Source: an uncultured Bacteroidales bacterium
GTDB lineage: Bacteria; Bacteroidota; Bacteroidia; Bacteroidales; UBA932
Assembly (NCBI GenBank): GCA_944326335.1
Contig: CALVDM010000017.1
Location: forward strand, 1 to 55,872
DNA length: 55,872 nt
Direction: 5' to 3'
This document shows, piece after piece, positions 41,565 to 49,415 of this stretch; the stretch's first letter is position 1; the number at the start of each line of letters is the position of its first letter. The translations under genes were made by a program, and so were the position numbers. Under the pieces are notes generated by a model, which made no database searches, was not told the DNA's origin, and saw only the letters and a program-made list of their open reading frames with translations.

Positions 41565-43511
41565 TCATATATTGATGGATAGTCCTCCCGTGAACGTGGC
41601 CTTGGGCATAGGGTATCCGGCAAGGATTACGTAACGCTGCGCCAGGAGATTTTCACCCTTGACATAGACGGAAAGCCAGTCCAGCACCCTGAATGTACAC
41701 TGCACGTCCCACAGCACGAAATTCTCCGTGGTCCCCGCGGTGAGGTCGGTATAGAGGCCATTGACATACTGCACCCCGGTAGAAGCGTTCCAGCGGCCGC
41801 GGGTGAAATCCAGACCGGCATAAAGCTTGTGCTGCGGAGATGCAAGTACCGGATTCTCCATGTGGAGCCAGCTGTAATTCCCGTACACCATCCATGACCG
41901 GTTGAAGCGGTAGGACAGGTCTGCCTCGACGCCCCAGTTCTCTATCTTTCCTGAATTCTGGTTCAGCATGCCGCTGCCGGACGGATTCGGGAGCCTCATT
42001 ATCAGATTGTCCCCGTTTATGTAGAAAACACTCACCCCGTAATGCAGCCTGCCGTTCAGGAGTGTCTGGTTGGCGGACAGCTCATAGCTCCACAGACGTT
42101 CCGGCTGCAGGTCGGGATTCTGCGGCGGGAACATGTACATCTCCCGTATGGTAGGATTGCGGAAACCCTTGCTTGCCATGGCCTTCAGCTCTGCATTCCC
42201 CGGCAGGTGGAATGCGAGTCCCGCCTGCGGAATCACCTCCGTGCCTGTCGCCTGATGATAGTCCACGCGCACACCTGCATCGAGTGTAAGCCAGCTGCCG
42301 AAATCCTGGCGGAAATCCACATAGCCGGCAATCTCGTCCAATGCCTTGTCGGCAAGCATCTCCACACTCGAGTCGAGGACATGCTCATTCCAGGACTCGC
42401 CCCCGAAGTGGAACCAGTCGAAACCGAGGGTCAGGCGGTTGCCCTTGAAAAGCCTCGCACTCTGGTACAGCGACACCCCGTACATCCGGTCCTCCGAATT
42501 GAACCTGTAGTCGAGAGGAGTGCCTCCGGGCCGGTAGCCGTCGTTAATCCAGTGGTCGCCCCAGCTGCAGAAGAAGCTCACAGAGCCGGAAGTCCTGTCA
42601 TATTCATTCTCCACAGCTACGGCCGCCATTCCGCGGGTTATCCTCTGGTCATTGTCGATATACGGTTCATCGACAGATCCGGGGTTCGAAGAGTTGAAAT
42701 GTGTCAGATTCAAGTCGCCCCACACCTTCCAGTTGCGCGTGAAATCGTATCCCAGCTTCAGATATCCGCCATACTGCTCGAAACCCATGTCCTCGCGATG
42801 CCCGTCAGTGCGGTTGTAGGAGGCCGTCACGACACTGCTGAAACGCCCTCTGCGCACCCTGTTCGTGACCTCGCTCAGAAAAGTCCCGTATGACCCTGCC
42901 CCGAGGTTCACGCCCGTGCTTGCACCGTCCTCGTCCATCTTCCTTGTGACGATGTTGACAACTCCGCCCATGGCATTGCTTCCATAGAGTACGGAAGCCG
43001 GTCCGCGCAGGACTTCCACCCGCTCCACGAGCATGGTCTGGTAGGCGTCAGCGATAGGATGCCCCATCAGTCCCATGTACTGCGGATGGCCGTCGACAAG
43101 GACAAGCACGCCGGTGGTCTGAAGGCCGGACTGTACCGGTCCGCCTATCCCACGCACCGACATCTGTCCTGCCGCACCGTCAGAGACTCCGTAGCCGAGA
43201 AGCCCCCTCGATGTGGAGAAGAAGCCGGGCACCCTGGTATTCAGCACAGGGAGGACCGAGGAAGCGTGGCTGCTCTCGACAGTTCCCCTGTCCACAACCG
43301 ATATGGTCATCGGGAGATGTCTTATGTCGGTTTCGTTGCGTGTACCAGTGACGACGACATGCGATATCGTATCCTTTCTCTCGAGCACGGCCGTCTCCGA
43401 GGCATATCCGGAAGCTTCTCCGGCTGAAGGAGTCTCTTCGGGAGCTTCCGCGGCAGCGGACAAAGCCCCGATGAAAGAGACAATTGTAGCAATGACGTAT
43501 ATCTTACCCAT
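41565..43511 (-). CDS. TonB-dependent receptor (BtuB/FepA-like)
   Basis: A 648-residue outer-membrane receptor. After the signal peptide a TonB-box-like segment (DTISHVVVTGTRNE) leads into the plug: PMTISVVDRGTVE, GQMSVRGIGG, VLVLVDGHPQY, VERVEVLRGPASVLYGSNAM and GGVVNIVTRK. The 22-strand barrel follows and ends in FTGGLSINI. It lacks the N-terminal carboxypeptidase-like domain of SusC proteins and no SusD is present, so it probably imports a metal chelate, cobalamin or similar small ligand. I start at MGKIYV (43511); an ATG three codons upstream would leave almost no leader behind the -7 box. The CMD-cupin gene follows in the same operon. Confidence 0.92.
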   Translation of the reverse strand: MGKIYVIATIVSFIGALSAAAEAPEETPSAGEASGYASETAVLERKDTISHVVVTGTRNETDIRHLPMTISVVDRGTVESSHASSVLPVLNTRVPGFFSTSRGLLGYGVSDGAAGQMSVRGIGGPVQSGLQTTGVLVLVDGHPQYMGLMGHPIADAYQTMLVERVEVLRGPASVLYGSNAMGGVVNIVTRKMDEDGASTGVNLGAGSYGTFLSEVTNRVRRGRFSSVVTASYNRTDGHREDMGFEQYGGYLKLGYDFTRNWKVWGDLNLTHFNSSNPGSVDEPYIDNDQRITRGMAAVAVENEYDRTSGSVSFFCSWGDHWINDGYRPGGTPLDYRFNSEDRMYGVSLYQSARLFKGNRLTLGFDWFHFGGESWNEHVLDSSVEMLADKALDEIAGYVDFRQDFGSWLTLDAGVRVDYHQATGTEVIPQAGLAFHLPGNAELKAMASKGFRNPTIREMYMFPPQNPDLQPERLWSYELSANQTLLNGRLHYGVSVFYINGDNLIMRLPNPSGSGMLNQNSGKIENWGVEADLSYRFNRSWMVYGNYSWLHMENPVLASPQHKLYAGLDFTRGRWNASTGVQYVNGLYTDLTAGTTENFVLWDVQCTFRVLDWLSVYVKGENLLAQRYVILAGYPMPKATFTGGLSINI

Positions 43512-43532
43512 ATATTCCATCAAATCACGGCA

Positions 43533-43540
43533 CAAAGATA
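43533..43540 (-). promoter_or_regulatory. -7 box of the TonB receptor operon
   Basis: TATCTTTG on the minus strand, an exact consensus match 21 bp upstream of the chosen ATG. No TTG at the -33 position. No Fur-like or B12-riboswitch-like structure is visible in the short leader. Confidence 0.6.
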
Positions 43541-43612
43541 GCATGCCGGGACATTGTCGGCAGTACACAGATTACTGCTTGATTTATATATTTTACAGAT
43601 TGCTGCAGAATG

Positions 43613-44755
43613 TCACTTCACGGTGACGAGCTCATACCGGCGGCTTCCGAGCCCTATCTTCTCCGCATGGGCGAGACAGGTACGGTATTCAGTGTCCGGA
43701 TTCGTATTCTCGAAATGGTCGTGACAGTCATGGAAGTCCGGGCGCGCCATCCGGTCAGTCAGCTGGCTTCCGGGAAGAGGGACTTGCCTGAGGCAGGCGT
43801 CCACGCAGGCCTGGTCGAGGGCAAGCGGGTCGGAAGAAGCGAACATGCCCACATCCGGTATTATCGGGGTGTCGTTCCCCGAGTGGCAGTCGCATGTCGG
43901 GGACACGTCGCAGATAAGGGAGATGTGGAAACCGGGCCTCCCGTCCACAACGGCCTTCGCATACTCTGCCATGCGGCAGTTCAGTTCCTTTACAGCGGCA
44001 TTCTGGGCGAAGTCTATAGCATCGAAGTTGCATGCCCCTATGCAGCGGCCGCAGCCGACACAGTTCTCCTGGTCCACGGTCATCTTCCTGCGCTCGCTGT
44101 CGAACACCAGGCCGTTGTTGGCACACTCGCGCATGCATCTCCTGCATCCGCGGCAGGCGGATTCGTCTATCACCGGCTTTCCGTTGCAATGCTGCTCCTT
44201 CTTTCCGGCCCTCGAACCGCAGCCCATGCCTATGTTCTTTATGGCTCCGCCGAATCCGGTCATCTCATGCCCCTTGAAGTGAGTGAGGGAAATGAACACG
44301 TCGGCATCCATTATCGCCCGGCCTATCCTGGCTTCCCTGACATATTCGCCGCCTGCGACAGGCACCCCTATGTCGTCAGTCCCCTTCAGGCCGTCCCCGA
44401 TTATCACCGGACAACCGGCACTGAGAGGTGTGAAACCGTTCTCCCAGGCACAGTAAAGATGCTCGAGGGCATTCTTTCTGCTTCCGGGATAGAGAGTGTT
44501 GCAGTCTGTAAGGAACGGTTTCCCGCCGTATTCCTTCACGACATCTGCCACCGCCTTGGCATAGTTCGGCCTCAGGAAAGTCATGTTTCCAAGCTCCCCG
44601 AAATGCATCTTTATGGCCACGAATTTCCCGTCGAGGTCCAGAGATGAGATTCCGGCGGCCTTGACCAGCCTTTTCAGTTTTGCAGCAGGCCCTTCATCCG
44701 GTCTGCATCTGAAGTCGGTACAGTAAACCTTCGGAACATTGTGTGAATCATTCAT
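43613..44755 (-). CDS. DUF362 domain protein with 2[4Fe-4S] ferredoxin domain
   Basis: A 380-residue cytoplasmic protein. The N-terminal DUF362 domain has VAIKMHFGELGNMTFLRPNY, FLTDCNTLYPGSRKNALEH, ISLTHFKGHEMTGFGGAIKN and a conserved IGMGCGSRAGKKEQH. Two four-cysteine clusters follow near residues 193-240: CRGCRRCMREC and CVGCGRCIGAC, each binding one [4Fe-4S]. The DUF362 part closes the protein (FHISLICDVSPTCDCHSGND, ASSDPLALDQACVDAC). The family is common in anaerobes and its reaction is not established. Its ATG lies inside the last codons of the upstream phosphoesterase gene (8-bp overlap), so translation is coupled. Confidence 0.92.
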   Translation of the reverse strand: MNDSHNVPKVYCTDFRCRPDEGPAAKLKRLVKAAGISSLDLDGKFVAIKMHFGELGNMTFLRPNYAKAVADVVKEYGGKPFLTDCNTLYPGSRKNALEHLYCAWENGFTPLSAGCPVIIGDGLKGTDDIGVPVAGGEYVREARIGRAIMDADVFISLTHFKGHEMTGFGGAIKNIGMGCGSRAGKKEQHCNGKPVIDESACRGCRRCMRECANNGLVFDSERRKMTVDQENCVGCGRCIGACNFDAIDFAQNAAVKELNCRMAEYAKAVVDGRPGFHISLICDVSPTCDCHSGNDTPIIPDVGMFASSDPLALDQACVDACLRQVPLPGSQLTDRMARPDFHDCHDHFENTNPDTEYRTCLAHAEKIGLGSRRYELVTVK

Positions 44756-45743
44756 GATATACCTCCTTGTTATTGTTTACACATCGCAACGTGATGAGAG
44801 TTATCTCGGGCGGCACACCTATCCTGGCAGGGAACATGGTCTCCCCGAGTCCGTCGTTCACATACAGATACTGGCCTCCGTCCCTGTAGAGACCGCTGTT
44901 CTCCCTGAACACGAGGCGGCTCGGCTCAAGGCCGAATATCCTGAGCTGGGAATTGTGTGTATGTCCGGACAGGGTGAGGTCTATGTCGGTATGGCCAGCC
45001 ACACCTGCCTTCCAGAATGTAGGGTCGTGGGACAGAAGTATCTTGAATCCGTCACCGGCGCCTTCCAAGGCCTTTCCAAGGTCTCCGTGCGTGTCGAACT
45101 GAGGCATCGCGGAAATATTGCCCACACCTGCCACAGTGATTGAGTCGCGGCCTCTGGTTATCCTGACAAAGGCGTCATCGAGCAGGTTCCAGCCCATCTG
45201 CCGCTCCATGCTCCGCACCCGCTCCACGGCCGCCTCCATCTCCGCCTCGGAATCCCAGTCGTTGTACGGGCAATAGTCATGGTTGCCCATCACTGAGACC
45301 ACCCCGTCCTTTGCATCGAGCCGCGAAAGGATGGGTATGAACGGGTCTATCTCGGACGGGGAGTTTGTCACGAGGTCTCCGGAAAATGCCACAAGGTCAG
45401 GCTTCAGGGAACCGATTCTCCCGACTACTGATGAAAGAGCCTTGACACGATGTCTGTATGAACGCAGGTGCATGTCGGATATGTGGACTATCCTGTAGCC
45501 GTCGAAGGAAGCCGGGATGCGCTCCGTATTTATCACCACCTCGTTCACAATCACCCTGTTCCTTCCGACAAGCCACCCGTACAGGACAGTCGCCGGAGGG
45601 ATTACGAGAAGCCACAACCCCTTTACGAATACCGTGCTGAACGGTATCCCGCACAGTGCGGCGATTCCGGCGGCGACGGAGATGAGAAGGATGAATACGA
45701 GGCTGACTGCTGCCAGCGATACGAGGACGAATACCAGTTCCAT
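44748..45743 (-). CDS. Membrane-anchored metallophosphoesterase (YkuE/YaeI-like)
   Basis: A 331-residue protein. Two or three transmembrane segments occupy residues 1-70 (LVFVLVSLAAVSLVFILLIS, VFVKGLWLLVIPPATVLYGW). The phosphoesterase domain has IVHISDMHLRSYR, VAFSGDLVTNSPSE, SVMGNHDYCPYND, ILLSHDPTFW and LTLSGHTHNSQLRIFG in canonical order. It ends with a typical VNDGLGETMFPARIGVPPEI. Relatives hydrolyse UDP-diacylglucosamine or other phosphoesters at the membrane. I start at MELVFV (45743). It heads a two-gene operon with the DUF362 ferredoxin protein; no shared pathway is evident. Confidence 0.9.
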   Translation of the reverse strand: MELVFVLVSLAAVSLVFILLISVAAGIAALCGIPFSTVFVKGLWLLVIPPATVLYGWLVGRNRVIVNEVVINTERIPASFDGYRIVHISDMHLRSYRHRVKALSSVVGRIGSLKPDLVAFSGDLVTNSPSEIDPFIPILSRLDAKDGVVSVMGNHDYCPYNDWDSEAEMEAAVERVRSMERQMGWNLLDDAFVRITRGRDSITVAGVGNISAMPQFDTHGDLGKALEGAGDGFKILLSHDPTFWKAGVAGHTDIDLTLSGHTHNSQLRIFGLEPSRLVFRENSGLYRDGGQYLYVNDGLGETMFPARIGVPPEITLITLRCVNNNKEVYHE

Positions 45744-45779
45744 AATCTGATGTTGAAAGACATCCGGGATTTGCAGCTG

Positions 45780-45787
45780 CAAATGTA
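45780..45787 (-). promoter_or_regulatory. -7 box of the phosphoesterase-DUF362 operon
   Basis: TACATTTG on the minus strand, 36 bp upstream of the ATG at 45743. The -33 position has only T-rich sequence. Confidence 0.55.
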
Positions 45788-45843
45788 TAAAAATTCCACG
45801 CTAAAATACTTCCGCAAATTCCGGAATAGTGTCCGAAATATTA

Positions 45844-45851
45844 TATATTTG
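45844..45851 (+). promoter_or_regulatory. -7 box of the fimbrillin-like gene
   Basis: TATATTTG on the plus strand, 23 bp before the ATG at 45875. No clear -33 box. Confidence 0.55.
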
Positions 45852-45874
45852 GGAATAACTTCAAATACATACTT

Positions 45875-46861
45875 ATGAAAAAGTACATATCAGGCCTTGC
45901 GGCCCCGGCTATAGCAGCATTATTCCTGCTCATGACAGCTGCCGGATGCAAAGATGTGCTCATTGTCGAGCATTGGTACCCGTATTGCCCTGAAAACGGA
46001 GACAGCCAGCAGGACGGCTCCGGAAACCAGGGAGGCAGCGGTACGGGGAGCAATCTCGTGAGTTTCCACGCTTCAGTGGAAAGTCTCAACCTCTCCACAA
46101 AATCCATGTCTCCGATATCAGAGGACACGAAACTGACCATATACGCATTCCACGGCTCAATGAGCGACGCCACCACGTCATCGGCTGTGGCAAGAGGGAC
46201 GTACACCGCACAGAAGACCGGCTCACTCACCGGAGACAGCGGATACAGGATGCTGCTGACAAACGGCAACTTCGACTTCTACGCCGTATCCACGAACACT
46301 TCCGACATGCCTCCTGTATTCTCCAACGGCATCTCCCCTGCTCTAGTTAACGGGGTTGACTATCTCTGGTGGAATATCGACAACTACGATGTCATGGGTT
46401 CTCAGGTGACAGTGCCGATTGTCCTCTGACATGCGGCCACGCAGGTGTCCTTCGAAATAGACAACGGTGACGGAATGTATGTGACGGAAATCGTTTCAGC
46501 CACCATAACGGTGCCGGAACCCGGGGCGAAGATGGACCTTTCGACAGGGGTCATCCCTCCGGCCACAGAATATGCTGAAGCCCCGGCTTCCATGGGAATC
46601 AACGGGATGAAACTGCAATACACAATGCTGCCGCTGAAGACGGACCAGCCGATGCAGCTTGAACTGCATCTCTATGCCAATGCGGAGCCGGACATCAAGA
46701 CATACAAAGTGGAGGTACCGGTGCCTGACGGAGAACTGGCCGCAGGGAACTCATACAGATTCAAAGCCGTGATAGAAGGAAGCGATGTATCCTTCCCTGC
46801 CGTGAATGTCACGGACTGGGTGGATGTGGACGAGACCGGCAACCCGCTCTATCCTCATTAG
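45875..46861 (+). pseudogene. Fimbrillin-like lipoprotein interrupted by an in-frame TGA
   Basis: Two open segments (45875-46429 and 46430-46861) lie in the same frame, separated only by TGA at codon 185 (46427-46429). Read through, they give a 327-residue lipoprotein (lipobox TAAGC, Cys25) with features of the Bacteroidota fimbrillin/Mfa-like families: LVSFHASVESLNLSTKSMSP, TIYAFHGSM, YRMLLTNGNFDFYAVST, VDYLWWNIDNYDVMG, then HAATQVSFEI directly after the TGA, matching the usual HAlaxVxF motif, and a C-terminal VNVTDWVDVDETGNPLYPH. No frameshift is needed: a single base change (for example from TCA or AGA) explains the stop. Most likely a nonsense mutation or a sequencing error. The promoter and start look intact, so a truncated 184-residue lipoprotein may still be made. 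Confidence 0.75.
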
Positions 46862-46907
46862 ACCGGGCCGGACGACGGTGAATGCACGGGATAATGGAAC
46901 AACCCTG

Positions 46908-46939
46908 TTGAAAAGTTTCAAAACTGTTTCTTAAATTTG
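46908..46939 (+). promoter_or_regulatory. Promoter of the GT2-trkA operon
   Basis: -33 TTG (46908-46910) and -7 TAAATTTG (46932-46939), spacer 21 bp, 17 bp before the ATG at 46957. Confidence 0.75.
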
Positions 46940-46956
46940 CATCCCAAACATCTGAG

Positions 46957-48072
46957 ATGAAGACTGCCGTAGCGATACTGAACTGGAACGGAAAGGGACT
47001 GATGGAGAAGTTCCTGCCTCCGCTGCTGGAATCCGTCGGCCCCGGAACCGAGGTGATTGTGGCGGACAACGCTTCTTCTGACGGTTCCGTGGAGATGCTG
47101 AAAGATAAGTTCCCCGAGGTCAGGGTCATGGTCTTCAGCAGGAACTGGGGATTCGCGGAAGGCTACAACAGGACTCTCCTGCAGCTCGATGCGGAATATT
47201 TCGTGCTTCTGAACTCCGACATCGAAGTCCCCGGGCATTGGCTCGAGCCGCTTGTGGAATGGATGGACTCCCACCCGGAGTGCGGGATATGCGCTCCGAA
47301 ACTTCTCTCATACAAGGACAGGAACATGTTCGAGTATGCAGGGGCCGCCGGAGGCTACATCGACAAGTACGGCTACCCGTACTGCCGCGGACGCGTGCTG
47401 AAACGGATTGAAGAGGACAGGGGTCAGTACGACACTCCGGAAAACGTGTTCTGGGTGAGCGGAGCCTGCCTGATGATACGGTCCGGGCTGTACCGGAAGA
47501 GCGGAGGGCTTGATGCCAGGTTCTTTGCGCACATGGAGGAGATTGACCTGTGCTGGAGAGTGCAGCTTGCAGGATACAAGGTGACTGTCGTGCCGGAATC
47601 CCATGTGTATCATGTCGGCGGCGGCAGCCTTCCGAACGGCTCGCCAAAGAAACTGTACCTGAACTACAGGAACAATCTCCTGATGCTCCGGAAGAACCTT
47701 GCAAAGACCATAGCCCTGAAACTGAAACGGGAAGGGCTCGGGACACGGGAGAGTGCGGCAAAAGGCATCTCGGCGGCAAAGAGGACAATTCTCGCGAGGA
47801 TGATCCTCGACGGGATGTCGGCAGCTGTCTATCTCGCGACATTCAGGTGGTCCTGTTTCAAGGCTGTCGTGAAGGCTCACAAGGATTTCAGGAAGACCAG
47901 GGACAGGGTGACGGAAGCCGATGTCTCAATGTATCTGAAGCAATACGGGGAAAAGGGGGAGATTACCGGGATGTCAGACATCTGGATTATCCCGCATGGC
48001 CTGTTCTGCCGTGGCAAAGAGGTTAAAGAAATAAGGAATCGACATGAAGATAATAATAGCAGGAGCCGGTGA
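46957..48072 (+). CDS. Glycosyltransferase family 2 protein (rhamnosyltransferase-like)
   Basis: A 371-residue GT-A enzyme. The N-terminal VAILNWNGKGLMEKFLPPLL, VIVADNASSDGSVEML, FSRNWGFAEGYNRTL and FVLLNSDIEVPGHWLEPLV show the nucleotide-sugar site with the DxD-like SDIEV. The acceptor region has VSGACLMIRSGLYRKSGG, FFAHMEEIDLCWRVQLAGYK (ED motif) and VVPESHVYHVGGGS. The C-terminal about 130 residues contain a likely membrane-associated helix (LDGMSAAVYLATFRWSCFKA). It acts at the cytoplasmic membrane in glycan assembly; donor and acceptor unknown. Its 3' end overlaps trkA by 29 bp. Confidence 0.92.
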   Translation: MKTAVAILNWNGKGLMEKFLPPLLESVGPGTEVIVADNASSDGSVEMLKDKFPEVRVMVFSRNWGFAEGYNRTLLQLDAEYFVLLNSDIEVPGHWLEPLVEWMDSHPECGICAPKLLSYKDRNMFEYAGAAGGYIDKYGYPYCRGRVLKRIEEDRGQYDTPENVFWVSGACLMIRSGLYRKSGGLDARFFAHMEEIDLCWRVQLAGYKVTVVPESHVYHVGGGSLPNGSPKKLYLNYRNNLLMLRKNLAKTIALKLKREGLGTRESAAKGISAAKRTILARMILDGMSAAVYLATFRWSCFKAVVKAHKDFRKTRDRVTEADVSMYLKQYGEKGEITGMSDIWIIPHGLFCRGKEVKEIRNRHEDNNSRSR

Positions 48073-49402
48073 CGTAGGTTCGCATCTGGCAAAGATGCTG
48101 AGCAGCAATTCGAACAGCATCACGGTCATAGACTGGAAGAAGGACAGGCTGATGATGTTGTCGGAATACAGCGACATAATAACGGTGGAAGGCAATCCGT
48201 CATCCATAGAGGTGCTGAAGGAAGCGGGGGTGGAAGATGCCGACCTTTTCATTTCCGTGTGCCCTGACGAGGCCCAGGAGGTGAATATCGTAAGCGCAAT
48301 ACTTGCGAAGAAGCTGGGAGCCCGGAAAGTGACTTCGAGGATTGACAACGAAGAATATCTGTCTTATGAGAACAAGCTGCTGTTCACGCAGATGGGGATA
48401 GACCTCATGTTCTACCCGGAGAAAATCGCGGCAAACGAGATAATGGAGCTGCTGAAAAGGACCGCATCGGCTGAGTCGATAGATTTCGCGAGAGGAAAGC
48501 TGCAGATGGCGGTGTTCAAACTGGAGGAGGACTCCCCCGTGATAGATATGAAAGTGGGGGAATTCGCCAGTGTGCTGCCTTCCGAGACTCTGACTTTCAG
48601 GGTCGTGGCCATCTCGAGGAACAATGAGACCATCATACCGAAGGTGGACACGAAATTCAAGTACCATGACCTCGTGTTCATCATCGCCAAGAGGGAAGGC
48701 ATGCCGGAGCTCATGAAATTCATCGGGAAAAGCAACATAGAGGTCAACAAGCTGATGATTCTCGGAGGCGGTCCTATCGGCGAGATGGTGGCCCAGCAGA
48801 TGAGCAGGCAGCTGGACAGCATCAAGATAATCGAGATGAAGAAGGAGAGGTGCATAGAGCTGTCCGAGACCCTGCCGGACAATGTGATTGTGGTGAACGG
48901 GGACGGAAGAGATTCCGACACCCTGGCGGAAGAATCCGTGAAGGACTACGACGCCTTCGTGGCGGTCACGAGCAGCACCGAGACAAACATACTGACATGT
49001 GCCGCCGCAAAGAAGCTTGGTGTAGGCAGGACGATTGCGGAAGTGGAGAATCTCGAATACATCAAGCTGGCAGAAGGGATGGGAGTGGACGCCGTCATCA
49101 ACAAGAAACTCATAACAGCCGGAAGGATTTTCAAGTTCACACTGAGCGACAAGGTGCATTTCGTGAAATACATGAGCGGCACCAATGCTGAAATCCTCGA
49201 ATTTGTGGTGGCTCCGGACAGCTGGATAACGAAAGGCAAGCTGAAAGACCTCAGCTTCCCGCAGAACGCCATCATCGGCGGTATCATAAGGGGGAATGAA
49301 TCCTTCATAGCAGTCGGGGACTCCGAGATAGAGGCCTACGACAGGGTGGCGGTGTTCGCTCTGCCGGAAGTCGTCAAGGACGTGGACAAATTCTTCAGGT
49401 AA
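48044..49402 (+). CDS. trkA: Trk potassium uptake regulatory protein TrkA
   Basis: A 452-residue cytoplasmic protein made of two RCK units. Each has a Rossmann NAD site: MKIIIAGAGDVGSHLAKMLS at the start and LMILGGGPIGEMVAQQM near residue 245. Each is followed by an RCK_C part (PVIDMKVGEFASVLPSETLT; SWITKGKLKDLSFPQNAIIG). It binds nucleotides and gates the TrkH membrane channel. No trkH gene is in the window, so the channel must be encoded elsewhere. Overlaps the glycosyltransferase gene by 29 bp and precedes the ABC-F gene by 13 bp. Confidence 0.95.
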   Translation: MKIIIAGAGDVGSHLAKMLSSNSNSITVIDWKKDRLMMLSEYSDIITVEGNPSSIEVLKEAGVEDADLFISVCPDEAQEVNIVSAILAKKLGARKVTSRIDNEEYLSYENKLLFTQMGIDLMFYPEKIAANEIMELLKRTASAESIDFARGKLQMAVFKLEEDSPVIDMKVGEFASVLPSETLTFRVVAISRNNETIIPKVDTKFKYHDLVFIIAKREGMPELMKFIGKSNIEVNKLMILGGGPIGEMVAQQMSRQLDSIKIIEMKKERCIELSETLPDNVIVVNGDGRDSDTLAEESVKDYDAFVAVTSSTETNILTCAAAKKLGVGRTIAEVENLEYIKLAEGMGVDAVINKKLITAGRIFKFTLSDKVHFVKYMSGTNAEILEFVVAPDSWITKGKLKDLSFPQNAIIGGIIRGNESFIAVGDSEIEAYDRVAVFALPEVVKDVDKFFR

Positions 49403-49415
49403 CAATTTTCAGCAC

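Noticed and set aside
42042-42893. 283-codon plus-strand frame inside the TonB receptor gene
   Set aside because: Shadow of the receptor coding sequence; similar shadows occur in most genes here because of high third-position GC.
45875-46861. TGA in the fimbrillin-like gene as selenocysteine or other recoding
   Set aside because: No SECIS-like hairpin is obvious just after the TGA and the position is not a Cys or catalytic site in fimbrillins; a nonsense mutation or error is simpler.
48200-49405. 401-codon open frame on the minus strand opposite trkA
   Set aside because: Antisense to an intact TrkA with both RCK motifs; the translated sequence is His/Leu/Glu-rich without any recognisable motif.
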